From: Magnaporthiopsis rhizophila
Taxonomy: Eukaryota > Ascomycota > Sordariomycetes > Magnaporthales > Magnaporthaceae
DNA: 64,000 nt
Reading direction: 5' to 3'
Assembly (NCBI GenBank): GCA_003049465.1
Contig: PYSS01000051.1
Location: 62,001 to 126,000, forward strand
The notes under the pieces were generated by a model that had not been told where the DNA came from, made no database searches, and worked only from the letters and a program-made list of their open reading frames with translations. The translations under genes were made by a program, and so were the position numbers. The stretch's first letter is position 1, and the number at the start of each line of letters is the position of its first letter. Below, in pieces: positions 24,340 to 34,689 of this stretch.

Positions 24340-25760
24340 CTAACCCTCACCGGCTGCAGAGCCGCTGGGGCCACCGAGGACGACGCTCCTCCGGTCATGC
24401 ACGTTGATCATGGTGTATTCTGCCAAGTTCGGGTCCTTATTACCTCCGATGCCGAGCGTGACGCCCAGCAGGTTCGGTTCCGTCCAGGTCGGGCGCATGC
24501 CGCGGCCCTCGAGACGCTCCCACCTATAGTCGTAGGAGCAACGTGCGCGTCAGTTAGTCAACTCCCTACCATTGCATAAAGCAAAAGGCTCATCACCCCA
24601 AACTCAAAACTTACCACTCCAAAAACGTTTTAGCCGTTATCCCGTTCAAAAGATGCAGCTCAGCCATGAACTGCCCGACCGGAAACTCGTGTCCGGCCGC
24701 CAAGGAAAAGTCCCTGTCCAGCCCGTCCATGGTCTCGTACTCGAAGAACTCAATGTCCATCTTTAGTATGTCGCTTTGGCCGGGGGCGCTGTCAGCATCT
24801 TTCTCGTGCGGTATGCGGAGTAACATCGGCTCCGTCTCCCAAAGAGGCCAACTCACATGTAGTCGTGGCCATTCATCTTCATCAAGTCGGCCAAACTATA
24901 AAACGGCGGGCTCTTGCTCGCGTTCGTCTCCCCCGCGACTCCGGCCTGCATAAAATGCGCCCGCGGCCGGTTCGCATCCTCGAGCTGCTGTCCGAAATCG
25001 ACAACGTCGAAATCGTAAGCCCAGACGCTGCAGTTTGTGCGGGACAAGAGCTCGTTTTCTGTTGGTGGGTTAGAAAAGCCTATATATACCTTGGGAGGAC
25101 GACTTACCAAAGCTCGATTCGTCCCGAACTCCAAACGAATAAACGACGCAGCTGTGCGCTCGCGACAGCTTCTCGTACCGCGACATGCCGCAGATCCATT
25201 TGCCGCCGTCGCCCATACGCCCGACGCGCTCCATCTCGTGCGGACACCCGTACGAGGCCGGCGTGAGGTCCCAGATGGTATAGGGCGTCGCGTCGTACGA
25301 CGGCCCGCTGACCGCGGCGTATCTATGACGTTGATCGGTCAGCGACCTCCCGGGGAACGGACGAAGGGAGGAGTTAGGGGAATGGGCCGGCGGCTCACAG
25401 CGGTAGCTTCTCCACATCACCAAAGTCCTTGCGTATAAGCTCATGACGCTGCTTGACCGTCTTTCCCCACGCCCTCTCGGCGGCGTGCATGTGCTCCGCC
25501 ATGCTCAGCCGACCGCTGCGACCAGTCCCGTCACCGCCGCCGCCGCCGACGAGTCCCTGCACCCGGCTGGCCATCCAACCCCTCGCTGCCGTGTGGTAAC
25601 CGTCGCCGCCGCCGAGCGACCGGACCAGGGCCACGGCGAACATGAAGGCCGCCACCAGCCAGAGCAGCTGCATCAATCTCCTCGGGTTGCCGCAGAGGCC
25701 TGAGGCGGCCGTCGTCATGGTCCTTGCTACCGGCGCGCGGCGCACGTCCGGGGGGTACAT
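24340..25760 (-). CDS. Membrane-anchored METTL24/FkbM-like methyltransferase
   Basis: Five exons on the minus strand (25399-25760, 25108-25322, 24857-25058, 24615-24773, 24340-24523) join in phase to 373 residues. Seen: a short basic N-terminus, one hydrophobic helix at about 30-49 (QLLWLVAAFMFAVALV) suggesting a type II membrane protein with its catalytic domain in the secretory lumen, then a domain with DGGKWICG at 159-166, CVVYSFGVRDESSFE at about 178-192, CSVWAYDFD at about 201-209 and DILKMDIEFFE near 260-270. SFG followed by xxFE, an acidic residue ending the next strand, and DxLKxDxE are shared by the Methyltransf_22 (METTL24-like) and FkbM families, which use S-adenosylmethionine. The substrate is unknown, possibly a glycan or a protein in the Golgi. 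The GWxx-type SAM glycine loop is not obvious, so catalytic activity is inferred. A second ATG at 25718 would also keep the anchor. All donors are GTGAG or GTAAG. Confidence 0.78.
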
Positions 25761-26646
25761 GTGATGGTGATCGCGTGTGAGGTATGGAGGTAGGTAGGTA
25801 TATGCTGAGAGTGGAAGGAAAGGTTCGGCAAAAGCCCAAGGCGATCGTAAGTCTCCAGACTAGCTCAGCAATCCCAGCGGTGGGGGTTCTGGAAATAAGT
25901 AGGTATCTATATAACGAGACTGGATAATGGAGGAGGACTGTAGGAAATCAGCGTCCTACGGAGACCGATCCGTATCAGTACACATCATTTCGTGTCTTGT
26001 GCGTCTCTCTGTTGTAGCAAAATCAGGGGGACTAATAATACACAAAGGTTCAACACGGGGCCACAAGGGGCCAAGAGGGTGTGTCAACATCGCGGCACAC
26101 ATGTCTTGCCTAGCCCCTGGCTCAGTAAAGACCAAAGACGTGCCGCACCGTACCTATCGCCAGTTTTGATTTTTTTCCCCGAGATGAGAGGACAGTTATA
26201 TGAGGTTGTAAATAGATGACTGCTTGCGCAGATGTGTGTGTCGTACACGAAAGTCGTAGGGGGCTCTCAACTCGAACGTTGCACCTCGCCTCCACAAATA
26301 CAAGTGCGAGACGAGACCTTCACGGGTCGAGACCGATGCCCAGTATTTCCAAAGGGAGTGGATATCGCCAATCGCGTTCAGATCCCAGGGCACACGGTCG
26401 TGGGGAAACAGTTACAGGCGGTCCCAAGACAACTCGAATGTACACATAAATAAGTCGTCCAAACAATGGTATTTATCATAAACACGTATGCTGCTGATCG
26501 TAAATCTAAAGGACTATGCACTTGCTGGGCAGTCCACAGGGGCCGCCCTCGGCGTCCTCGGACGTCTCCTTCATTCTCGGCGTGTTGGCATTCCCCCTGG
26601 CCTCCTCCTCCTTCTTCTTCTTCTCGGACTCGCTGCTGCCATGGAG
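25761..26646. other. Intergenic, methyltransferase promoter side
   Basis: This lies between the methyltransferase start and the stop of the quinone reductase. A GGAGGTAGGTAGGTA run lies just upstream of the methyltransferase ATG (about 25789-25801). No protein features are seen. The part near 26460-26646 is probably the reductase 3' UTR. Confidence 0.5.
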
Positions 26647-27456
26647 TCATGGAGAAGAAGCCTTGGCGACGGTCTGGTAAAAAGTCTCGCCCTGGATCCT
26701 GGCGAGCTCCAGCTCCTTCTCCGAGGGCTGGCGCGAGCCGTCGCCGCCGGCAAAGGTGCCGGCGCCCCAGGGGGAGCCGCCGCGGACCTCGGTCAGGTCG
26801 GTCTGGATGGCAAAGGCCTTGGCGTAACCCAGGGGCACGTAGATGATGCCGTGGTGGGTAAAGGTCGACAGGGCGGCGATGGCGGTGGACTCCTGGCCGC
26901 CGCCCTGGGAGGCGGTGGAGATGAAGAAGCCGCCGTACTTGCCGGCGAAGGCGCCCGTCTGCCACTGGCCGCCCGTCTTGTCGATGAAGGCCTTCCACTG
27001 GCCGGGGAAGTTGCCGTAGCGGGTCGGGAGGCCGAACAGGAAGCCGTCGTATCCCGCGAGGGTGGCGGGGTCCTTGAGGACGGCGACGTCGCTCTTGGGC
27101 GGGGCGTGCATCTTGCCGAGGACTTCCTCGGGAAGGGTCTCCTCGATCCTGTTGTTTTGGAAAGAGGCCAGGGTCAGTCTCCATGTCGTGTTTGGTCGCT
27201 CACGATGATGCTCCTTTTTGAGGATGATGCCACACTCACTGGAACAGGTCGGCAGTACCGCCAGCCCTCTCGACACCAGCCTTCTCAGCCTCGGCCAGCT
27301 GCTTGATGTGGCCGTACATCGAGTACTAAAACACGAAGATGTTTGTTAGTGTCAAGACGGGAAAACCCATATTTGCCCTTTACATTGCCACCCAAGCCCA
27401 CAGAGAGGGCGTTGGACGGGCCGACCTACGAAAACGATGGCGATCTTGGGAGCCAT
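26647..27456 (-). CDS. WrbA/Pst2-type NAD(P)H:quinone oxidoreductase (flavodoxin-like)
   Basis: Three exons on the minus strand (27430-27456, 27240-27325, 26647-27148) join in phase to 204 residues, the usual length. These FMN enzymes reduce quinones by two electrons and protect against oxidative stress; yeast Pst2, Rfs1 and Ycp4 associate with the plasma membrane and eisosomes. Seen: the flavodoxin start APKIAIVF then YSMYGHIKQLAE (phosphate loop), GYDGFLFGLPTRYGN, the FMN-side FISTASQGGGQE, and the hallmark loop GGSPWGAGTFAGGDGSRQPS near residues 160-185. The first exon codes for only nine residues, and its donor is GTAGGT. The end is a typical AKASSP. Assignment to the WrbA family is firm; which yeast paralogue it matches is not decided. 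Confidence 0.93.
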
Positions 27457-28848
27457 GGTGACGGTTGTGCAGGGATATTGTTTGTAGGGATGGGCGGCTT
27501 AGGAGGAAGAGTGACGGACGGGTAGGTTGTCGTTGTGTGATGGCGATGCGTGGAGAAGAGAGGGGGCAGAGCAGGTATTTATCCTTCGAGGCGGCCCCCG
27601 ACATCGACATATCCCGCGTATGGAGCTGCCGTACTAGCACGTCTGTCTACATGCCTAGGTATCTTCCTGGTACCTTCCACCTACCGGGGCAAGGCCTGGG
27701 CCAACAGGTTGGCAGGCAGTATCTGAGCCCGCCTGAGCGTAACATCGCGTCTGCAGCAACCACGGAAGCTCCACCGGGCTCGATTTATGCCTTGCCCCAG
27801 CCGGCGTAGTAGGCAAGCGTCATGGGGCAATGCTGGTCTGCAGGCATGTGGGCCAAGAAAAAAAAAAGGAAAGACCCCATGGAACAGCGTGCTAGGCTTG
27901 ACCGATGGCGGCAGTGGCTGTTTCGATTAATCACGCCTTAATAATCGATGTAAGGTAGATCTTCACGTTCACCAGTGGCCCTCGTCAGGCGCGGGTTAGC
28001 GAATGTTTTCTGTCTGAGCCCTGGCACGCAAGTTGAGCCATGATGTCTTTAGTGTTGCATTCAGCCCGGATCACAGAAGGTTCCTTCTCACGACGCGAAA
28101 CTCTCTCACTCTCTGTGTCCGCGCTTTTGAAGTGAGGTGCCCGGTTTACATCATCACCTTGCGGCAACACGCCAACGGAAGCTCGGCGAGATGGAGGAGG
28201 GGCTCGCCTCGAACCCCACATCGCCCCTCCCTCCTGCGGGGGAGCTCCTTTCCTGACACGGCACAACCGGGGCGGCTATCCCAAACCGGCCAGGCCGACA
28301 CTGCGGGTTCCTGACGTGTGCTGAATAAGAGATGTGGAATCAAAGTCCACCGCCAGCCGCCCGCCAACTCACCAATGCAGAATTTGTCGTGCTTGACAAA
28401 TATTTGCTTTGATGCCTGCCGCGACGTGCTGTCTAATCCACTGTTTTTTAAGCGACAGTCAGCAGTTGAGGAGACTGACAGGCTGTCAACATGGAAGCGG
28501 CCTTGAAATTGCAGATAGTGCTTTTGCTTTTGGCCTCTCAACGCCTGGCGTCAGCGATATGGAGAACCACACACATGTTTTTAAGCTTATCTCAATATCA
28601 CTAGGTGCTGCTTACCCATGGATGATGTACGACCAGCGGCGATGGCATTATGATGTTCTGGGTACTTACACCCAGCTCTGCGTCTCTCGATTATATGACG
28701 TTATCATTTCCGAATTGGCTGGCACGCTTGCAACAAGAACACCCTTTGCTAACGCCATCCATGTATGCCAGACCGCTTTCTATGCTCATGGTCATCTAGT
28801 ACAACACACAAATTCATCATAAACGTCAGTGGTTAAACGAACAGCAAA
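27457..28848. other. Intergenic, no gene recognised
   Basis: This contains the promoter of the quinone reductase, with a CCTAGGTAT...GGTACC...CCTACC patch at about 27654-27687, and the 3' side of the MFS gene. Frames near 28146-28822 have no recognisable features. Confidence 0.5.
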
Positions 28849-30240
28849 TCAAGCTTTCAGCTTCCTATTAGACCGATACAACAGGACCCGGCATGTAAGA
28901 TACAGCGCCGTGGCGGCCAGCAGCCCGCCCGACGAGAATCCGATGACGCCGCGCCAGCGCTCGTCGGTAAAGTCGCCCACGATGGCGCCGGCGATGGGCG
29001 TGCCGATCAGTGTGGCGACGCCCGTGCACGAAAACGCCATGCCGAGGCGGGCGCCGACGCGGCCGGGATCCGGGGTCAGCGTCATAAGCTCGCTGGGCGT
29101 AACGCTCACGATGCCGCCCGAGAAGAGGCCGTACAGGACCGCGAACGCCGCGAGCCCGGTCAGGTCGCGCACGCCGAACCAGCCCAGCACCAGCGCCGCG
29201 GCCGCCAGGCCGCAGACGGCCAAGACGTTGAGGCTGCCGATGCGGTCGGCCAGCGAGTTGGGCAGCACGCGCCCGACGATGCTGCCGACGTTGAGCATCG
29301 TGACCACGTAGGGCGACACGCTCGGGCTCGCGAGCCCGTGGTGCGTCTGTGAGAAGAGCTGCAGGTAAAAGTAGGGCACGTACATGACGGCGAAGGCGCA
29401 AAAGGCGCCTAGCACGTGCGTCATGAAGACGGCGTCGCGCACTGCCGTCGGGTCGAAGAAACGCCGCCGGTGCGCGGCCGGCGGCACGCACGTGCGCATG
29501 CACGCTAGCGGCACCACCGATATGGCTAGCAGGATGAAGGCCAGCACCCGGACGGCCCAGCCGAACCCGAGGCGCGGCTCGAGGCTCGAAAAGGGTATGG
29601 GTATGACGATGCCCGCGATCGGCGAGCCCGTCGACGAGATGCCCAGGACCAGGGCGCGTCTGCGGTGGAAGTACTGTGCCAGGATGGTGGTGGACGGCAG
29701 GAACGTGAGGCCCATGCCGATTCCCGTCATTATGCCTTGCGTCAGGAGCACCTGCCAGAACGTGGTGCAGATGGAGAGCAGAAACTGGCCCAGGACGATG
29801 AGGAGGAGGCCGGTGCCGATGAGGGCACGGAAATAGCCCATGTCGTATAGAGGGCCCGACACGGCCCCCACCAGCAACAGCAATGACGCCTGCAGAGACC
29901 CTATCCACGAGATGGACGAGGGGCTGGTCGAGGGCAGCATCGTGGCCTTGTAATGGGTTTGGAAAACGCCAAAGCTGTTGACCAGCCCCCACGTGTCCAC
30001 CAAGATGACCCAAGACCCCAGGACTTGCAGCCATGCCGTCATGCCTCCATCCGGGATAGAATCCAAATCGGATTTGGAGTCAGGGCGCGGCTCGACTGCC
30101 CAATCGACTGGGGCTGCGGCGTCAATGCGTTCCGGGGCGGGGCCCATGGAGCTCTCCCTCGTAGACGAAGCCGTGCCGTCTGCATCCCCAATGGCTGCCT
30201 TTTCAGGGGTTGTTTTTTCGGGGTCCCTTGTCAGATCCAT
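28849..30240 (-). CDS. MFS transporter, monocarboxylate (MCT/Mch) family
   Basis: A single exon of 463 residues. The hydrophilic N-terminus (about 65 residues, rich in Glu, Asp and Pro) is followed by IPDGGMTAWLQVLGSW, the [D/E]G(G/S)xxAW signature at the start of helix 1 in monocarboxylate-porter family proteins. Twelve hydrophobic segments follow, with a central loop around AHRRRFFDPTAVRD and the helix 4-5 linker QYFHRRRALVLGISSTGSPIAG. Fungal members are placed in the plasma or vacuolar membrane, but yeast Mch1-5 mostly do not carry monocarboxylates, so the substrate cannot be named. No neighbouring gene points to one. The ATG at 30240 is the first in the frame and no intron is needed. Confidence 0.9.
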   Translation of the reverse strand: MDLTRDPEKTTPEKAAIGDADGTASSTRESSMGPAPERIDAAAPVDWAVEPRPDSKSDLDSIPDGGMTAWLQVLGSWVILVDTWGLVNSFGVFQTHYKATMLPSTSPSSISWIGSLQASLLLLVGAVSGPLYDMGYFRALIGTGLLLIVLGQFLLSICTTFWQVLLTQGIMTGIGMGLTFLPSTTILAQYFHRRRALVLGISSTGSPIAGIVIPIPFSSLEPRLGFGWAVRVLAFILLAISVVPLACMRTCVPPAAHRRRFFDPTAVRDAVFMTHVLGAFCAFAVMYVPYFYLQLFSQTHHGLASPSVSPYVVTMLNVGSIVGRVLPNSLADRIGSLNVLAVCGLAAAALVLGWFGVRDLTGLAAFAVLYGLFSGGIVSVTPSELMTLTPDPGRVGARLGMAFSCTGVATLIGTPIAGAIVGDFTDERWRGVIGFSSGGLLAATALYLTCRVLLYRSNRKLKA

Positions 30241-30872
30241 ATTCTCAAAGAGGGAGTTGGATCCCGTCGTGGTGAACGGGAGCCTTTGGTAGATAGCTGA
30301 GAACGGAGCAGGAAAGATGCTCAGGCGTAGTAAAGAAGCGGAAAAGAAATAGGGGTGGGAAGAACTGAAGGTAACGTCGCTGGTTTGTTCAGTCGGTGGA
30401 TTTATGGGAATATGATGGGAATGGGTTCATAGTCGATCATCGGGATTTCCAAGTCCGCACCCCGTGACAAATGCGCCTGACGGCTGGGTTGTGGAAGAAC
30501 AGTGTGCCCTCTGCTCTGCGAGGTCGGGCTTATTTGGGCGAGGGGGCCGGCCGGGTATGCGCCGGACATGCCGTGACGGGGGGTGGGACTGCAGCTTGGC
30601 GTTGACTACTCGCAACCCATGTTGGATGTGCTGCGCCCTTGGTGATGATTAGCGCCAAATGCCGCCAAATGCCGCCAAAGATACAACAACCACAGGGTGC
30701 TTGGGTCAGCCGAGTGACGACGTACCGTAGCGGGGAATCGAGGTAATATTGTAGCCGCCCAGCCCCTGGGTGTTCGTTGGCTGGATCGCCGCAGTAACGG
30801 TCAAGGCGTGAGGTGTTCGTTGTGACAACAAGCCTGGGTTCGGCTGGTGGTAAACATGGGCAAAATAAAAAT
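30241..30872. other. Intergenic, MFS promoter side
   Basis: Upstream region of the MFS gene and 3' region of the YAE1-like gene. It holds a short tandem repeat at 30652-30680 and no gene. Confidence 0.55.
30652..30680. repeat. Three tandem copies of a ~10-base GCCGCCAAAT unit
   Basis: The copies run as GCGCCAAAT, GCCGCCAAAT and GCCGCCAAAG, directly adjacent. The role is unknown; they could be transcription factor sites or simple slippage. Confidence 0.8.
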
Positions 30873-31661
30873 TCACCACTGTAATGCGTCCATCATCTTG
30901 GGCTGCGCCGTCGTAGATGTCGTCTTGGCAGTCGGCAGCTGGGTCTGCGCCGTCTCGTCTCCGGCGGTGTTGTCCTCATCGCGGAACAGGACGCTCTTGT
31001 CGATGCCCCAACGCTCCATTTCCTCCTGCACCACAGCCCTCCACCTGGACACGAGTGGGTGCGCTTCTACCACGTCCCTGAACAGAACGTGATCTTCGCG
31101 GTCCCCGCCGCTGCCCTTGTCGTCAGCGGCGGCGACGGGATAGATCCACGTGCCGTCGGGCGCCCAGTACGTGCTCCCAAAGATGGACCGGGGCGACAGC
31201 TCGTCCCTCGCGGCGTCGAGCACCCCACCGAGCCGCCTCGCAGCGTCGTCGCAGGATCCGGAACTGGCACCGGTCGCCGCGGCCAGGCCCTCGAGCACGC
31301 CCAGCAGCTCGCCGGCCCTTAGGCCTAGCGCGGCACCGAGGCCGAACCCTTCGTCGAAGCCGGCCTGCACGCTGGCGGCTTTTGCGGCGGTGACGCCGTC
31401 GCGGTACCCCGCCGTCGAGTGCTCCGCCTGGAGCCGGCGCATGTCCGAGGGGTGGCTTTGGAGCTGCTGCTGCGCCGCTGATGGTGCGCCGCCGTTCATG
31501 ACGAGCTCGTCTCCTTCATCGTCGGCGCCGAAGACGTCGTCCAGAGGGTCTGGACTTGCTTCGCGGCCGGGTGGTGTTGGCTGCGGCTGGCGCTCCCCAA
31601 GCTCTGAGACACGCATGATGTAGTCCTCGCCGTGGGGGAGCGCTTCTGAACGAATGTGCAT
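30873..31661 (-). CDS. yae1: Yae1-family protein (deca-GX3), Fe-S cluster adaptor
   Basis: A single exon of 262 residues. Yae1 with Lto1 forms an adaptor that brings the cytosolic iron-sulphur assembly (CIA) targeting complex to the ribosome-recycling ATPase Rli1/ABCE1. Seen: [14 protein letters not shown] near residue 40, resembling the acidic N-terminal box of Yae1, and then a stretch with glycine at every fourth position at about 87-121 ([32 protein letters not shown]), the deca-GX3 motif of this family. A less conserved C-terminal half contains [15 protein letters not shown] and ends in DALQW. In yeast it is Lto1 whose C-terminal Trp recruits the CIA complex, so a terminal Trp here is notable. 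The start at 31661 is the most upstream ATG; M16 (31616) is a possible alternative. Confidence 0.85.
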   Translation of the reverse strand: MHIRSEALPHGEDYIMRVSELGERQPQPTPPGREASPDPLDDVFGADDEGDELVMNGGAPSAAQQQLQSHPSDMRRLQAEHSTAGYRDGVTAAKAASVQAGFDEGFGLGAALGLRAGELLGVLEGLAAATGASSGSCDDAARRLGGVLDAARDELSPRSIFGSTYWAPDGTWIYPVAAADDKGSGGDREDHVLFRDVVEAHPLVSRWRAVVQEEMERWGIDKSVLFRDEDNTAGDETAQTQLPTAKTTSTTAQPKMMDALQW

Positions 31662-32245
31662 TGGTCAAAAATTTCGAAATTTTTATCCGTGCTGCCTTTT
31701 GTTCAGATCTGAGGTGCTCGGGTCCGTTAGAGATCTACCAGGTATGCGTATGAAAAAAAAAAAAAAAAAAAAAAAAAAAGCAATGCGTACCTGAATTGTA
31801 AGTGCAGGGTTCGGGGTGCGTGTGGCTTGCGGGAAGAAGCAAGAACAGAGAAGCTAGCGACTCATTCGTAGGGCCAAACTTGCTTTCACCCCGCAAAAAA
31901 ACCAAAGACGGGCTCTCCCTCTCCAGCAACATGCTCCACACAACCAACGCATCCATCATTGAGAACGGCACAGATACAAATCACAGGCTAATATTGAATC
32001 TGATAACTCACAGACGAGATCTCCCCTGTGAGATTTCGCTGCACAACGACTAAACTTCACTATGTAAAAAAAAGGACGCCGTATCGCCGTGTGGGGTACT
32101 CGAAGAACCAGGAAAGCTTTTATAACAATACAATCAAAAGGGGGTGGAATACAGTAGATGTGTAGATGGCCTAGGTGGCGAGAACAAGACGAAGAGAAGA
32201 GCAAGAATGTTAAGGTGAATGAAAAAAATATGGGAGCCCTCATGT
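31662..32245. other. Intergenic with long A run
   Basis: The YAE1-like promoter and the 3' region of the disordered protein gene. An A run of about 27 bases lies at 31753-31779, roughly 100 bases upstream of the YAE1-like ATG. No protein is seen. Confidence 0.55.
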
Positions 32246-34689
32246 TCACTCTGCAACAGGGATATCATCCGCCTGCTTCTCCATCTCGAGCACCGCCTTG
32301 TCCTCCTCAACCGCCTTGGTCTCGGCGCCATCCGTCACGAGGGTGGTTGCACCATTTTCCTGGGGCGCCTCCGTCGTCTCCACTGGAGTCTTGGGCTCAA
32401 CAGGCTCAGCCTCTGAAGCCGTTTCTTCCAGAGAGGCATCCGCAGCGGGGGACGCGACCGGAGCAGGAGTGGCATCTGCGGACTTCACAGGCTGCTCGGC
32501 CTCGGGCTCAGACTCAACCTTAGCCTCGTCTGCCGGCTCCTGCTCAGAGCTGGCGTCCTTGGCAGGCTCCTCGGCAGACTCCGCGGCAGGCTCGGGAGCA
32601 GCCTGCTCGACAGTCTTCTCCTCAGCCGGCTCGGGGGCAGCCTTCCTCTCCTCGGCCGGCTCCGGCTTTGGGGTTTCGACCTCGTCCTTCTTGGGCTCTG
32701 ACTTGACGTCGGCCTTAGGTTCTGGCTTGACTTCGGCCTTGGGTTCGGGCTTGACTTCAGCCTTGGGCTCCGGCTGAGACGTATCCTTGTTTGCAGGTGC
32801 AGAGGCTGCTGCGGCAGTCTTTTTATCGCCAGATTTGGAAGCCGACTTTGTGGGCGTAGGTCTGGGAATTGACTTCTTGGGTGCAGCAAAGTCGGGCTTG
32901 ACTGGTGCCTTCTTGACTTCAGCAGCGGCGTCCTTGCCAACTGCACGCTTCACTGCGGGCAACGCTCCGGGCGCCTTGCGAGGCGGCGACACAACTTTCT
33001 CGTGAGTCTTGGAGCTGGATGCCTGCGTGGGTCGCATCATACGCGCGAGGAAGCCCTCGTCAACCTCTCTCTCGCGTCGCGTGACAGGGTGGTCGGCTGC
33101 GGGTTGCTTGGGCGGGGGGCCGAGGCTCGGTCGGGGCCGGCTGACGGTGGAGCTCTGCCTCCTGAGAGTCTTACCAGAGCTGCTGCCACCGGTCGTCGAC
33201 ACACTGGTGCGGCTGGGAGAACGGCCCTGGGCCGGCTGGGCAGACAGCAGGGTCCCGGACTGTCGCGAGAGCGATTGGCGCGTCGCCGAGGCTGTTGTGT
33301 GTGTGGTGAGGCCTGCGGGGAGGGGAACGGGTCTCGTCGGGGACTTGACCTTGGGCTTCGTGAACCCAACGCCATGATCGATACTTCGGGCAGGCGATGC
33401 CTGGAGAACCGGAGCCTTCTTGGTAGCCGAAGCACTGACACCGGCAGGGGCGGCTGCGGAGGACTTGGATGTGGCGCCTCCTGTAGTTTTTGCCTTGGGG
33501 GTTGCGGTTGCCTTGGGAGTCGCAGTCTTGTCGGCCTGAAGTGCCTTCTCTGGCGTCTTGGTGGGCAGCCTTGTGCTCTTGACCGGGCTGGTCGGAGTCT
33601 TGAGGTTGCTCGGCGACTTCGCTGGGGCCCTTGTCGTCGTCTTGGATGTGTTGATGGCAGCTGGCTTGGCGGTGGCGGTAAGCCTGCCGGAACTTGTGGC
33701 CTTGGAGGCGTCTTTCGAAGTGGGCTTGGCTTTGTCTCTCTCGACGGTCTTTCCGTTCACACCTTCACTTTGATCCTTCTTGGCCTGCTTCGCAGCTGGC
33801 TTCGGCGTCTCAGACCGTGGAGCATCCTTTGTATCTTTGCTTTCAACCGCTGGTGTCTTGCCCTGAGCTTTGTCCTCAATATCGCGAGCCTTGTCCGGAG
33901 ACGGAGTCGCCGTGTGACGGGCAGGGGTGATGCTCTGGAAGGTGCTGGACATATCCTGCGGAGGGGATTGCGGGATGGTCTCCATTTGAAGACCTTGACG
34001 CGAGTTCTTGATCCTATCGGCGAAGCTGGGCGGGTTTTCTTGGGGTGCTGAGCTGGTTGCTTCACCCTCGCCGTCAAGTTTCCTCGAGCTGGACAGTACC
34101 GAGTCCGAGCTGGGATCTCTTTGCAAGCCTAGCCTGCCGTCTTTCTCGATGGCAACGAAGTTTGTGCGTATCTTGGACAGTGGGCGAGGGGACTCGGCGC
34201 CTGGAGTTGAGGGAAGAGTTAGAGATAAACAGGTTTGGTAACGACAGTCAAGGACAGAGAGGTATTATTGAGGAGTGTGTAGATGTGCATGTGTCACAAG
34301 ATAGCAAAAGGAAATGTAGGATGGAATTGGCTGAGGTGGGTTACAAGGGCATCGCTAGGCGGAATAACGTGGCGTTTGACAAACAAAAGTGACAAGTGGG
34401 AGCAGATGAAGGAACAGGAAGAGGAAGAGGGAAAATAAAAAGAACGAAGAGGTCAAGGGATGCGTGAGGCTTGCAAGGCGTCTCGTATGGGCACCAAGCT
34501 GCTTCCGGTCTCGTGCGAGATGGAAGTTACTGGGGCCCCTGGGAGGAGCTTTCCAGATATTGCAGCGGGTAGGTGCGAGCTGGGGCCAATCTTACCTGCT
34601 GAAGACAGTCCTGGCGACCTGCCTCTCTCCGGAGGGCTCGTGTCCCCCTTGTTCTCGAACATTGCCCGAAGGTTTCCGACTTTGCTCAT
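32246..34689 (-). CDS. Disordered Lys/Pro/Glu-rich protein, unknown function
   Basis: Two exons on the minus strand (34596-34689, 32246-34200) give 682 residues across an unusually long 395-base intron (donor GTAAGA, acceptor CAG). The only ordered-looking part is the first about 70 residues: SKVGNLRAMFENKGD, RGRSPG, then PRPLSKIRTNFVAIEKDG and, further on, PPSFADRIKN. I recall similar starts in many filamentous-fungal proteins of unknown function. The rest is rich in Lys, Ala, Thr, Ser and Pro, and then in Glu and Pro, with tandem PEPKAEVK units at about 520-545 and many acidic EPA repeats. There is no signal peptide, membrane helix or known domain. It could be a cytoskeleton- or membrane-associated scaffold, but that is a guess. 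A nucleotide tandem repeat at about 32705-32770 underlies the PEPKAEVK units. Confidence 0.78.

Noticed and set aside
26378..27184. 268-residue minus-strand frame overlapping the quinone reductase
   Set aside because: Out of frame with the flavodoxin motifs; Arg/Pro-rich shadow composition.
28033..28822. Short frames downstream of the MFS gene
   Set aside because: No motifs and no matching splice sites; the region reads as intergenic.
33002..34051. 349-residue plus-strand frame over the disordered protein gene
   Set aside because: Low-complexity shadow of the repeated Lys/Pro/Glu codons on the other strand.
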